DNA of 64,000 nucleotides from positions 1-64,000 of the forward strand of contig NZ_JAATEO010000026.1 in assembly GCF_012034245.1 (NCBI RefSeq), given 5' to 3'. The position numbers and the translations under genes were made by a program. Numbering within the stretch: position 1 is the stretch's first letter; the number at the start of each line of letters is the position of its first letter. The notes below the pieces were generated by a model. It was not told the DNA's origin. It worked only from the letters and a program-made list of their open reading frames with translations, and did no database searches. This DNA is from Micromonospora thermarum. GTDB lineage: Bacteria > Actinomycetota > Actinomycetes > Mycobacteriales > Micromonosporaceae. Positions 33,863-42,026 of this stretch are shown in pieces.

Positions 33863-35181
33863 ACGGGGACGGCGACCGCCTCGCGGAGCAGGCGGCGGAC
33901 GAGGGTGACGCGGTCGGCGTCGTCGTCGAGGCCGGGCAGGTCGCCGACGCGGGTGACGTCGCCGGCGAGCAGCGCCCGAACGGCCGGCTCGCAGGTGCCG
34001 GGGAGGGTGATCGTGCGGTCGAAGACGCGCAGCGCCACCTTCTCCCCCACCGGGCTGAGCTGCCAGCGCAGGCCGGGACGCGCGGCGACGCGGCTGTCCG
34101 GGCCCAGCGCGTCGAGAGCGGCGGCCTGGGCGAGGGGGCGGATCGGGGCGGGCCGGGCGGCCGGCCACGCCCGCTGCCGCAGTCGGCCGGCCACCGCCGC
34201 CGGGTCGGCCCGCAGCAGCCAGTCCCGCAGCGCCTCCACGGTCTCGGTCAGCTCCGGCTCGATCGCGTCCGGATCGGACACGTCGACCCCGAACGGCAGG
34301 GTGGCCCGCAGCCGCTGGTCCTCCGCGGCGAGGGCGAGCAGCTCCTCGACGAGCGCGTACCGGGTCAGCGCGCGCACGCCGACGGTCAGGTGCAGCGAGC
34401 TGGACTCCTGCGCCTGCGCGCTGTGCAGCCAGCCGCGCGGCAGGTAGAGGGCGTCGCCGGGGGCGAGCACCACGTCGAGCGCGGGAGCACCGTCCGCGGT
34501 GGCGGAGACCTCGTCGGCCCGGCCGCCCCACGGCTGCTTCTCCAGCGGGTCGGGCAGCACCGGCGGGTGGATCCGCCAGTGCTTGCGGCCGTCGACCTGG
34601 AGCACGAAGACGTCGTGGGTGTCGTAGTGGGTGGCGAAGCCCTGACTGCCGGCCGGTGTCAGGTAGGCGTTGACCTGCAACGGCTGCCCGACGGCGAGGC
34701 CGAGGTCGCGGGCGAAGTCGATCAGGGTGGGCCAGGTGCGGTGCAGGCCCTGGAGCACCAGGGTGGCGCCGCCGGCGTACAGGTCGAGGACCTTCTCGTC
34801 GAGGACCTGGTCGCCGATCTCGGCGCCCGCGCCGCCGCCGCCGGTGTAGCGCGCCGCCGGCACCAGCGCGCCGTCCTTGGCGACCCGCAGGAAGGGGGTA
34901 CGCAGACCGCGCCGGCTGAGCAGCTCGTCGGCGTCGGCGGGGCTGAGCAGGTCGGTGAAGCCGTGCGGGTTGGGCAGTTCGTCGGCGCGGGACAGCAGCG
35001 GGGTGCGTCCCCAGTGGGCGGCGGCGAACTTCGCCGGCTCGACCGAGACGCAGCGGGCCAGGGCCTGGGTCGACGTTCCGGCGCGGCCGGGCTGGGACGT
35101 CGGCCGAGGCCCCGGCGCGGCGGTGGCGATGGACGGAACCGCCGGGCGGCCACGGCCGCCCGGCGGGTCGAGGTGCGTCAT
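33859..35181 (-). CDS. JmjC/cupin-type Fe(II)/2-oxoglutarate oxygenase
   Basis: The product is 440 residues. The double-stranded beta-helix core carries the iron triad: H185 and D187 in ATHYDTHDVFVLQVDG, and H253 in LPRGWLHSAQ. KHWRIHPP supplies the 2-oxoglutarate region. The overall layout, with a winged-helix-like C-terminal part ending LLREAVAVPV, resembles ribosomal-oxygenase (ROXA/YcfD, NO66) enzymes that hydroxylate protein side chains. It lies 10 bp downstream of a 96-residue Gly/Ala/Asp repeat peptide in the same operon, so that peptide is the obvious candidate substrate. No strong ribosome site is present, suggesting coupling to the peptide gene. Confidence 0.88.
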   Translation of the reverse strand: MTHLDPPGGRGRPAVPSIATAAPGPRPTSQPGRAGTSTQALARCVSVEPAKFAAAHWGRTPLLSRADELPNPHGFTDLLSPADADELLSRRGLRTPFLRVAKDGALVPAARYTGGGGAGAEIGDQVLDEKVLDLYAGGATLVLQGLHRTWPTLIDFARDLGLAVGQPLQVNAYLTPAGSQGFATHYDTHDVFVLQVDGRKHWRIHPPVLPDPLEKQPWGGRADEVSATADGAPALDVVLAPGDALYLPRGWLHSAQAQESSSLHLTVGVRALTRYALVEELLALAAEDQRLRATLPFGVDVSDPDAIEPELTETVEALRDWLLRADPAAVAGRLRQRAWPAARPAPIRPLAQAAALDALGPDSRVAARPGLRWQLSPVGEKVALRVFDRTITLPGTCEPAVRALLAGDVTRVGDLPGLDDDADRVTLVRRLLREAVAVPV

Positions 35182-35191
35182 GACGTGCTGC

Positions 35192-35482
35192 TCAGGAGGC
35201 GCTGCCGTCGGCGCCACCGTCCTGCTGGCCCGGGGTCGCGCCGCCGTCGGCCGGGCCTTCCGCGCCACCGTCGGCGCCACCGTCCTGCTGGCCCGGGGTC
35301 GCGCCACCGTCGGCCGGGCCCTCGGCGCCCTGGTCGGCACCCTGGTCGGCGCCGCGCTCGGCACCGCGGTCGGCGCCACCGTCGGCACCACCGTCCTGGT
35401 GGCCCGGGGTCGCACCGCCGTCGGCCGGACCCTCGAGGCCGCCACCGCCGGTGGTCGTCATGTCGTCGTCGTTGAGTGCCAT
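35192..35482 (-). CDS. Gly/Ala/Asp repeat peptide, putative RiPP-like precursor
   Basis: This is a 96-residue peptide. Its N-terminus MALNDDDMTTTGGGG looks like a short conserved leader. It is followed by three near-identical units, EGPADGGATPGQQDGGADG, at residues 17-35 (one Q replaced by H), 54-72 and 75-93. The first and second are separated by GADRGAERGADQGADQGA. There is no Cys, Ser-rich segment or hydrophobic stretch, so it is neither lanthipeptide-like nor membrane-bound. Its repeated Asp residues are candidate hydroxylation sites for the adjacent cupin oxygenase. GAGGGAG precedes ATG 35482. A probable SigF/SigB-type promoter lies upstream. Confidence 0.75.
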   Translation of the reverse strand: MALNDDDMTTTGGGGLEGPADGGATPGHQDGGADGGADRGAERGADQGADQGAEGPADGGATPGQQDGGADGGAEGPADGGATPGQQDGGADGSAS

Positions 35483-35540
35483 GGGTGCTCCCTCGGATGT
35501 GCCGCCCCGCCGTGCGCCGGGGTCCGTCGTGCAGCGGGTG

Positions 35541-35567
35541 GTACCCCACGCCCGATCTTCTCTAACC
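35541..35567 (-). promoter_or_regulatory. Probable SigF/SigB-type promoter of the repeat peptide - oxygenase operon
   Basis: On the minus strand GGTTA-N16-GGGTAC: a perfect -10 core and spacing, with one mismatch in the -35 (GGTTA for GGTTT). It lies 58 nt before ATG 35482. Confidence 0.5.
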
Positions 35568-35696
35568 ACACGGTAGACGTCCCGAGTGTCCGGCACGGGC
35601 GGTTCGCACCCCGGGCTCGGATCCGCCGGGGCCGCCGGTCGTGCGCAGCGGGCGGCCGGCGACGGTGACAGGATGGGGCGGACCGAGGAGGTGTCG

Positions 35697-36449
35697 ATGA
35701 CCGACCTGACCGACGTCCCGGCGCTGGAACCGCTCGACGAGCAGTGGCAGCGGGCGCTGGCGATCGTCGCCCACCCCGACGACCTGGAGTTCGGCGCCGC
35801 CGCCGCCGTCGCCCGCTGGACCGGCCAGGGCAAGCAGATCGCCTACTGCCTGGTGACCAGCGGCGAGGCGGGCATCGACGGGATGCCGCCGGAGCGCGCC
35901 CGGACGGTCCGTGAGGCCGAGCAGCGGGAGTCCGCCGCCCTCGTCGGGGTCGACACGGTCGAGTTCCTCGGGCTGCCCGACGGCATCCTGGAGTACGGGG
36001 TGCCGCTGCGCCGGGAGCTGGCGGGCGTGGTCCGGCGGCACCGCCCGGAGATCGTGCTCACCACGAACTTCCGGGAGACCTGGGACGGCGCGTACGCGCT
36101 GAACCAGGCCGACCACATCGCGACGGGCCGGGCCGTGCTGGACGCCGTTCGGGACGCCGGCAACCGCTGGGTCTTCCCGGAGCAGCTGGTCGACGGGGTG
36201 CAGCCGTGGAACGGCGTACGGCAGGTGTGGGCCGCCGCGTCACCCCTCGCCGCGCACGGGGTGGACGTGACCGACACCTTCGAGAAGGGAGTCGCGTCGC
36301 TGCGGGCGCACGACGCGTACCTGACCGGGCTGGGCGACGGCAGCTTCGACGCCGAGGAGTTCCTGGAGGGACTGAACCGGCCGGTGGGCACCCGCCTCGG
36401 CGTCCGCTACGGCGCCGCGTTCGAGGTGTTCCGCTTCGACCTCTGGTAG
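35697..36449 (+). CDS. PIG-L family deacetylase
   Basis: The product is 250 residues. The zinc-binding motif VAHPDDLEFG (H26, D28, D29) and a later Asn/His set (NQADHIATGRAVLDAV) identify the PIG-L/MshB/LmbE fold. Members deacetylate N-acetylglucosaminyl or related substrates; mycothiol-pathway MshB and Mca belong here. However, the sequence lacks features that would decide between them, and several paralogues usually occur in actinomycetes. ATG 35697 has GAGGAGGT 4 nt upstream. The DUF72 gene begins 8 bp after its stop, so the two are probably co-transcribed. Confidence 0.9.
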   Translation: MTDLTDVPALEPLDEQWQRALAIVAHPDDLEFGAAAAVARWTGQGKQIAYCLVTSGEAGIDGMPPERARTVREAEQRESAALVGVDTVEFLGLPDGILEYGVPLRRELAGVVRRHRPEIVLTTNFRETWDGAYALNQADHIATGRAVLDAVRDAGNRWVFPEQLVDGVQPWNGVRQVWAAASPLAAHGVDVTDTFEKGVASLRAHDAYLTGLGDGSFDAEEFLEGLNRPVGTRLGVRYGAAFEVFRFDLW

Positions 36450-36457
36450 GGGCGGCG

Positions 36458-37252
36458 ATGATCCTGGTCGGCACCTCCGGCTGGCAGTACCGCGACTGGC
36501 GGGGCCGGTTCTACCCGGACGGGCTGCCGCAGTGGCTGTGGCTGGAGCACTTCGCCGCGCGCTTCGCCACCGTCGAGGTCAACAACGCCTTCTACCGGCT
36601 GCCGGAGCGGGACACCTTCGCCGCCTGGCGGGCCCGCACCCCGGACGACTTCTGGGTGGCGGTGAAGATGAGCCGCTACCTGACCCACATCAAGCGACTG
36701 CGGGATCCGGCCGAGCCGGTCGCCCGGTTCCTGAGCCGGGCCACCGCGCTCGGCGACCGGCTGGGGCCGGTGCTGCTGCAACTGCCGCCGAACCTGCCCG
36801 CCGACCCGGACACGCTGGACGCCACGCTGCGCCGGTTCCCGGCCGAGGTGCGGGTCGCCGTCGAGCCGCGCCACCCGTCGTGGTGGACCGCCACCACGCG
36901 GGCGGTGCTGGAGCGGCGGCGGGCGGCGCTGGTGTGGGCCGACCGGCTGGGCCGGCCGGTGGCACCGCGCTGGCGCACCACGGACTTCGGCTACCTGCGC
37001 CTGCACGAGGGGCGGGCCCGGCCGCACCCCCGCTACGGGCCGGCCGCCCTCGCCTCCTGGGTGCGGCGGCTCACCGACGCCTTCGCCGCCGACGAGCCGG
37101 CGTACGTCTACTTCAACAACGACCCGGGCGGCGCGGCGGTCGTCGACGCGGCCGCCTTCGCCGCGCTGGCCCGGCGGACCGGTCGGCCGGTGAGTCGGGT
37201 CCCGGGGAACGCCGGCGCCGGAGACGACCGGTCGGGGCCGGCCGGCGCCTGA
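36458..37252 (+). CDS. DUF72 family protein
   Basis: This is a 264-residue TIM-barrel-like DUF72 (YecE) protein: ILVGTSGWQYRDWRGRFYP at the N-terminus, RFATVEVNNAFYRLPERDTF, FWVAVKMSRYLTH, LLQLPPNLPADP and AYVYFNNDPGGAAVVDA near the end. Function unknown. It is 8 bp downstream of the PIG-L gene. A second, more distant DUF72 gene lies at 38112 on the other strand. A hairpin at 37272-37302 separates this gene from the convergent DUF2267 gene. Confidence 0.9.
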   Translation: MILVGTSGWQYRDWRGRFYPDGLPQWLWLEHFAARFATVEVNNAFYRLPERDTFAAWRARTPDDFWVAVKMSRYLTHIKRLRDPAEPVARFLSRATALGDRLGPVLLQLPPNLPADPDTLDATLRRFPAEVRVAVEPRHPSWWTATTRAVLERRRAALVWADRLGRPVAPRWRTTDFGYLRLHEGRARPHPRYGPAALASWVRRLTDAFAADEPAYVYFNNDPGGAAVVDAAAFAALARRTGRPVSRVPGNAGAGDDRSGPAGA

Positions 37253-37271
37253 ACCGGCCGGGAGGATGCGA

Positions 37272-37302
37272 ACGGCCCGCCCCGCCGCGCGGGGCGAGCC
37301 GT
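37272..37302. terminator. Hairpin terminator between convergent genes
   Basis: CGCCCCGC (37278-37285) pairs with GCGGGGCG (37289-37296), extended by ACGGC/GCCGT after one bulge. It lies between the DUF72 and DUF2267 stops. Confidence 0.6.
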
Positions 37303-37315
37303 CGGGGTGCGGCGG

Positions 37316-37747
37316 TCAGGACATCATCCGGGCCAGGTCCTTCGGCATGTTGTCCATCACGTCGTCCCACTGCCCCGGGCTCGTCACGTGCTGGCGCAGG
37401 GAGTTCAGCACCACCTGGATCAGGTGCTGCGGGGTGCCCTCCATGTCGTACGTGAACTGCTTCCGGAACTCGAGGAGGAAGTCGTCGCGGTTCAGCTTGA
37501 CCGGCACGTCCATCGGCTTCCAGCCGTCGAAATAGATCCCGCGGAGCACCAACGGCAACTGCGCGGCGAACTCCACACTCTCCTGCACCGGCAGCCGGTC
37601 GCGCAGCAGGTGCAGCGTCGTACGCAGTGCGCAGTAGGACTGGTTCCGTTGCTCCTTCGGCCAGCCGTACTCCTTCTCGATGCCCTTGAGGATCAGGTTG
37701 GTCTTCTCGGTCGACGCGTCGATCGCCGACTGCAGCTGCTCAGCCAT
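37316..37747 (-). CDS. DUF2267 family protein
   Basis: This is a 143-residue helical protein of DUF2267 type: EKEYGWPKEQRNQSYCALRT, LHLLRDRLPVQESVEFAAQL, LVLRGIYFDGWKP, and a C-terminal DDVMDNMPKDLARMM. Members are often found with stress genes; function unknown. ATG 37747 has GGAGAG just upstream. Its own upstream region (37748-38111) shows no clear SigF-type promoter. Confidence 0.88.
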   Translation of the reverse strand: MAEQLQSAIDASTEKTNLILKGIEKEYGWPKEQRNQSYCALRTTLHLLRDRLPVQESVEFAAQLPLVLRGIYFDGWKPMDVPVKLNRDDFLLEFRKQFTYDMEGTPQHLIQVVLNSLRQHVTSPGQWDDVMDNMPKDLARMMS

Positions 37748-38111
37748 CTCTCCACCCCCGTACGTCGGTTTCCCACCGTCGGTCATCGTCCCGCCGCGGC
37801 GGCCCCGCCGGACCGCGCCACTGCCGGAGCGGGCTGGCCCGGCCGGCCCGCGGCGGGCGCCGGCTGTCACCGGTCGCGCCGACGACGTGCAGGACGCCCC
37901 CACGTCGCCGGTCCGCCACCACCCGAGTGGTCATGACGCCACCTCCGTGTCGGATCCGCGGTCGCCGGACCGACGACCACGAGGCACTCCCCATGCTTCC
38001 GCCCCGCGGGGTGAGGCCGGCTCACCCGATCGGGATGATCCGCGAGGGCCGGTGTCGACGTCCTCGGTCGACGGCGTCCGGGCGGCGTCCGCCCAGGGCT
38101 TCGGGCGGGCC
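37748..38111. other. Intergenic region, no gene seen
   Basis: These 364 bases lie upstream of the minus-strand DUF2267 gene and downstream of the minus-strand DUF72 gene. Open frames here have no credible start or family similarity, and I found neither a SigF-type element nor a strong hairpin. It presumably holds the DUF2267 promoter. Confidence 0.4.
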
Positions 38112-38981
38112 CTAGGCGTCGAGCAGCCGGGCGAGGGTGGCGGCGTTGGTCTGCGCGTAGTCCCGGTAGCAGTTGTTCATGAGGACGTGCGTCTGTCCGG
38201 TCTCACCGGCCAGTTCGCGCAGCTTCGGCGCCCAGTCGCGCAGTTCCCGGTCGGAGTAGCGGTAACCGAACTTCTCGTGGATGTCGGTGCTGGTCCACTT
38301 GTCGCTGTGCCCGTGGAAGCGCACCACCGCGAGGTCCGCGGTGGCGGCGAGCACCGGGGGCACCGACGAGCGGTGCCCCTGCGGCATGTCCACGCACACG
38401 AACGGCAGCCGGTGTTGGCGCAGGAAGGCGAGGGTCTCATCGGCGTTGGCACCGTCGAACCAGGAGGCGTGCCGGAACTCGAAGACCGGACGCAGGGGGG
38501 CGCAACGCGCCGTCACCTCCCGCAGGTACTGCTTGTTGTCCCGCTTGATGGTGAACCAGGGCGGGAACTGGAACAGCAGCGCGCCCAGCTTGCCCGCCTC
38601 GACCAGCGGGTCCAGCGCGCTGAGGAACCGCGTCCAGACCTCCTCGTACGCCTGCGGCGTGAGGTCGTCCGGGTAGACGTTCCGCTTCTCCGTCTCCGGC
38701 CGCAGGTCCTTGTACAGCGAGCTGACCTTCGTCGGGTGGCCGGTGAGCAGGCTGAACGCCTTGACGTTGAAGGTGAAGCCGGCCGGGGTCCGCTCGGCCC
38801 ACAGCCGGGCGGTCCGCTCGGCGGGGGGCGAGTAGTAGGTGGCGTCCACCTCGACCAGCGGGAACTGCTTGGCGTAGTACGCCAGCCGCTTCTCCGGCGT
38901 GTCCGCGGTCTGCGGGTACCACCCGGAGTCGAGCAGCGTACGGTCGGTCCAGGAGGCGGTGCCCACCTTGATGTCGCCCAT
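38112..38981 (-). CDS. DUF72 family protein (second)
   Basis: This 289-residue protein is more complete than the first DUF72 gene: IKVGTASWTDRTLLDSGWYP, FPLVEVDATYYSPPAERTA, FTFNVKAFSLLTGHPT, LLFQFPPWFTIKRDN and THVLMNNCYRDYAQTNA. The two proteins align along the barrel but differ widely, so this is not a recent duplication. Function unknown. The DksA/TraR-like gene lies 37 bp upstream on the same strand, and read-through from it is likely. Confidence 0.9.
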   Translation of the reverse strand: MGDIKVGTASWTDRTLLDSGWYPQTADTPEKRLAYYAKQFPLVEVDATYYSPPAERTARLWAERTPAGFTFNVKAFSLLTGHPTKVSSLYKDLRPETEKRNVYPDDLTPQAYEEVWTRFLSALDPLVEAGKLGALLFQFPPWFTIKRDNKQYLREVTARCAPLRPVFEFRHASWFDGANADETLAFLRQHRLPFVCVDMPQGHRSSVPPVLAATADLAVVRFHGHSDKWTSTDIHEKFGYRYSDRELRDWAPKLRELAGETGQTHVLMNNCYRDYAQTNAATLARLLDA

Positions 38982-39018
38982 GGGTGGAGTCCACCGCGCC
39001 CCGGACCGATCGGCAAGG

Positions 39019-39417
39019 TCAGGCCGCCCGACGCTCCCGGGTCTGCTTGCACGTCACGCAGGTCGTGGCCGACGGGAAGATCTCCAGCCGCTCCACCGGG
39101 ATCGGCGCCGAGCAGCCCTCGCAGAAGCCGTACGTGCCCTCGTCCAGCCGGGTCAGGGCGTGCTCGTACTGGGCCCGACGGTCCAGGATGGTCCGCAGCA
39201 GGGACTGCGCGGTGTCCCGCTCCGCGGTCTTGGTGCCGCTGTCGGCCTGGTCGTCGCCCGCGGTGTCGCCCACCTCCACCAGGCGCAGGACCTGACTCTG
39301 CACCACGGCCTGCTCGTACTCCGCCGTGAGCTCGTTGTAGCGGGCCTGGAGGGACTGCCGGATCTGGTCGATCTCCGCCTGGGATCGGCCCGTGCCGACC
39401 GTGTCGTGGACGAGCAT
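39019..39417 (-). CDS. DksA/TraR-family C4 zinc-finger protein
   Basis: This is a 132-residue protein. A long helical hairpin (IDQIRQSLQARYNELTAEYE; RRAQYEHALTRLDEGTYG) is followed by the DksA-type zinc finger CEGC...CVTCK at the C-terminus. Such proteins enter the RNA-polymerase secondary channel in proteobacteria; in actinomycetes (RbpA/CarD-rich transcription) their role is less clear. A perfect GGTTT-N16-GGGTAT SigF/SigB-type promoter lies 103 nt upstream. The DUF72 gene follows and may share the transcript. Confidence 0.88.
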   Translation of the reverse strand: MLVHDTVGTGRSQAEIDQIRQSLQARYNELTAEYEQAVVQSQVLRLVEVGDTAGDDQADSGTKTAERDTAQSLLRTILDRRAQYEHALTRLDEGTYGFCEGCSAPIPVERLEIFPSATTCVTCKQTRERRAA

Positions 39418-39520
39418 CGCTGCCTGCCTTTCTCCGAACCTCGCGGTCTACCGGGGCCACCGGCCCCGGTGTCGTCGTCGCCCGCGCGGGTGGATCACCC
39501 GTGCTCTGTGAGCCGGGCGA

Positions 39521-39547
39521 ATACCCCGGGGCCCGGTGGATCAAACC
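39521..39547 (-). promoter_or_regulatory. SigF/SigB-type promoter of the DksA/TraR gene
   Basis: On the minus strand GGTTT-N16-GGGTAT is an exact match to the published-type consensus, 103 nt before ATG 39417. Confidence 0.75.
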
Positions 39548-39681
39548 GGCGACTTCCGCCGGATCTCCGGTCCGGTTCGCGACGTTCCGCGCCCGGCGTC
39601 CACCGGCCGCGCGCGTCGGTCCCGGGGCGGTCGAGGGACTGGCCGACCCGGATGGCGCCACCGGCACCGGTCGGACCGGCC

Positions 39682-40320
39682 CTATGCCAGGTCGACCAGT
39701 GCGGGGTGGCGGGGGTCGTCGACCCGGACGACCACGTCGGCGAACGTCGCCGGAGCCACCTCGTCGGTGTAGCGGGCGAACGCGGGCAGTGTCCACCGCT
39801 GCTCCGGGTCCGTGCGCCGGTCCAGGGCGGACGGCGAGAGCGCCAGGTGCACGGTGACGTCGAACGGCAGGCCGCCGCCGAGCAGCAGCGCCCCGCTCAC
39901 GAGGACGACGCCGCGCTCGGGCACCTCGACGTACGCGGCGCGGCTGGCACGGTCGACGTCGGCGTCCCACAGCGACGGCAGGACCCGTCCCGAGCCGTCC
40001 GGGCCGGCCGGGTCGAGCACCTCCCGGCGCAGCCCGGCCTCGTCGATCCAGCCCTCGTAGTACGCGTCCGGGTTGGTGCGGCCGTGTTCGAGCCGCACCG
40101 AGGCCGGGCGGAGGAAGTCGGCCGCCCGGACGTGCAGCACCGGACGGCCCCGGGCGCGCAGCGGGTCGACCAGCGCGCCGGCCAGGGCGTCGGGGTCGGC
40201 CGCCGGCGGACCGTCGACGGCCACCCGCAACCGGCCGGCGACCGTGGTGCCGGCGAGCCGGTCGGCCAGTTCGGTGACGAGACGCTCGGGAGAGATCGGA
40301 CGGACACGCACGCCGACCAT
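39682..40320 (-). CDS. Uridine-kinase-like protein with degenerate P-loop
   Basis: The product is 212 residues and has the layout of uridine-kinase-like NTPases: an initial helix (SPERLVTELADRLAG), a strand leading to VAVDGPPAADPDALAGAL where the P-loop should be, VLHVRAADFLRPASVRLEHG, DAYYEGWIDEAGLRREV, and VVVDD-type acids near the end. The Walker A GxxxxGKS is replaced by DGPPAADPDA with no Lys-Ser/Thr, so nucleotide binding is doubtful. ATG 40320 begins MVGVRVRPISPERL. It lies 117 bp downstream of the first winged-helix regulator gene on the same strand. It may be a non-catalytic homologue. Confidence 0.75.
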   Translation of the reverse strand: MVGVRVRPISPERLVTELADRLAGTTVAGRLRVAVDGPPAADPDALAGALVDPLRARGRPVLHVRAADFLRPASVRLEHGRTNPDAYYEGWIDEAGLRREVLDPAGPDGSGRVLPSLWDADVDRASRAAYVEVPERGVVLVSGALLLGGGLPFDVTVHLALSPSALDRRTDPEQRWTLPAFARYTDEVAPATFADVVVRVDDPRHPALVDLA

Positions 40321-40437
40321 CGTGCCCGGTCGGACCGCCCCGGCGCCGGTCGGGCGGATCGTGGGGCGCCGGCGGTCGGCCGGCCGGGTCGGGTGTCGGT
40401 CGGCCGCCGCGGACGGCTCGCCGGGCCGGACGGTCGC

Positions 40438-41049
40438 TCAGCCGCTGCGGTCGATGGTGACCCGCGCGTCGTCGGCGAGCCGGTAGCCGACGCCGTAGAC
40501 GGTGGTGACCAGCGGGACGTCCACCCCGACCTTCCCGCGCAGCCGGCGGACGTGCACGTCCACCGTGCGCACCCCGGCGTGCTCGTAACCCCAGACGGCG
40601 TTGAGCAACTGGAGCCGCGTGAAGACCCGGCGGGGATGGGCGACCAGGTGCAGCAGCAGATCGAACTCCAGGCGGGTCAGCGGCAGCGGCTCGCCGTCGC
40701 GCAGCACCGACCGGGACGAGGCGAGGATGTGCAGGGTGGGGATGGTCGGGGCGAGCTGACGGCCCGGGGACCGGCCGGCGGGGACCGGCTCGGCCCGGCG
40801 CTCCGCACCGCCGGACCCGGCGGCCGTGATGGTGCCCTCGCCCCGCTCCAGCATCTCGCGGGCGGCCTCCAGCAGGCGGCGCGCCGGCGGTGTGAGCGCC
40901 TCCTCGTTGGCCAGCGGGATCGACAGGGTCACCGTGAGCACCGGCGCCGCGGTGTTCGCGGGACGGCGCTGGCCACCCGGGGGTCGACCGGGAACAGCGG
41001 GCTGGGACGTATGCCATCCGGCGCGCGACGAAGCAGGGCTGACCGACAT
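40438..41049 (-). CDS. Receiver-less OmpR/PhoB-type winged-helix regulator (copy 1)
   Basis: The product is 203 residues. The C-terminal 100 residues are an OmpR-type winged helix (LTRLEFDLLLHLVAHPRRVF; RLQLLNAVWGYEHAGVRTVD; VHVRRLRGKVG; TVYGVGYRLADD). The N-terminus has no response-regulator receiver, only a Pro-rich start and a helix (LTPPARRLLEAAREMLERG). ATG 41049 has AAGGAGGA 2-3 nt upstream. A paralogue with the same architecture is 386 bp upstream (41436-41978). Binding site and signal are unknown. Confidence 0.85.
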   Translation of the reverse strand: MSVSPASSRAGWHTSQPAVPGRPPGGQRRPANTAAPVLTVTLSIPLANEEALTPPARRLLEAAREMLERGEGTITAAGSGGAERRAEPVPAGRSPGRQLAPTIPTLHILASSRSVLRDGEPLPLTRLEFDLLLHLVAHPRRVFTRLQLLNAVWGYEHAGVRTVDVHVRRLRGKVGVDVPLVTTVYGVGYRLADDARVTIDRSG

Positions 41050-41435
41050 GGTCCTCCTTGGCTGGTCCGGGTATCTCCCCACGGCCCGGGAACGCCGCTT
41101 CATCGATGCTTCCCGGCGCTCGTGCGAGGGTCAAGGGGCGGCTGCGTTGCATGAATGTGACAATTGACGAACGCATCGGAGCCGGATGCTCGCTCTGCGT
41201 ACGAGGTCTGATGATTACAGCAGAGTCGCCGAGATGACCCGATACGGGGGGTGCCTGCCCGGTTCACATTCGCCGAACCCGGTCACGGAGCGTGGTTGAC
41301 GAACGTGATTCATGCCGAGGTGGCGCGCCTGGACGCGCTCCCATGTGGACGCTCCGCGTACCGGATGTGTGACAACCGCGACGGGCCGAGGCACCCCGGT
41401 CGGCGCGCCTCGGCCCGGTTAGGTTTCCGAACGAT
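41050..41435. other. Intergenic region between the two winged-helix genes
   Basis: These 386 bases include a patch (about 41145-41230) clearly lower in GC than the surroundings (around TGAATGTGACAATTGACGAA), as expected for a promoter or operator of the copy-1 regulator. No gene, strong hairpin or SigF-type element was recognised. Confidence 0.4.
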
Positions 41436-41978
41436 TCAGTAGCTGTGAGCGACGAGGACGTGCGCCTCGTCGGCGAGGCGGTACCCCACGCCGTGGACGG
41501 TCGTCACGACCGCCGTGTCGAGCTTCGCGCGCAGCCGGCGCACGTGGACGTCCACGGTCCGCATCACGGCGTGTTCGTAGCCCCAGACGGCGGCCAGCAG
41601 TTGCAGCCGGGTGAAGACCGTACGCGGCCGCTCGGCCAGGAACAGCAGCAGGTCGTACTCGATCCGGGTCAGGGGCACGACCCGGCCGCGGTGCCGGACC
41701 ACCCGGCTGCCGGCGTGGATGATCACCTCGTCCGGGTGGGCCTCGGCCCGCCGTGGCTCCGTGACGGGCGGACCCGCCCGCCCCTCGCCCGACTCGAGCC
41801 GACCCTCGCCCGACTCGGCCAGTTCGCCGAGCAGGTCCAGCAGTCGCACGACCCGGGGACTCAGCGGGCCGGCGGCGAGGTCGACGGTGACGGTGGCCCG
41901 CGAGCGGGACCGGCGCGGATCGGCGCCGTCGGGACGGGCGGCCGGCGGGGTACGGACGGGGAGTGCGACGACGGACAT
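41436..41978 (-). CDS. Receiver-less OmpR/PhoB-type winged-helix regulator (copy 2)
   Basis: This 180-residue paralogue of the 40438 gene has the same winged helix (LTRIEYDLLLFLAERPRTVF; RLQLLAAVWGYEHAVMRTVD; VHVRRLRAKLD; TVHGVGYRLADE) and a comparable N-terminal helix (LSPRVVRLLDLLGELAESGE) without a receiver domain. An ESGEGRLESGEGR duplication lies in the linker. ATG 41978 has AGGAGG 6 nt upstream. The rhodanese and cysteine dioxygenase genes lie 48 bp upstream on the same strand, so it may be co-transcribed with them and could regulate sulfur metabolism (inference). Confidence 0.85.
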   Translation of the reverse strand: MSVVALPVRTPPAARPDGADPRRSRSRATVTVDLAAGPLSPRVVRLLDLLGELAESGEGRLESGEGRAGPPVTEPRRAEAHPDEVIIHAGSRVVRHRGRVVPLTRIEYDLLLFLAERPRTVFTRLQLLAAVWGYEHAVMRTVDVHVRRLRAKLDTAVVTTVHGVGYRLADEAHVLVAHSY

Positions 41979-42026
41979 GGTGCCTCCTGCGACGACGGGT
42001 GCCGCCACGACCGGTGCGGTGTGGCG

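Noticed and set aside
36458..38981. The two DUF72 genes as a recent tandem duplication
   Set aside because: They share barrel motifs but little sequence and lie on opposite strands with unrelated genes between, so they are old paralogues.
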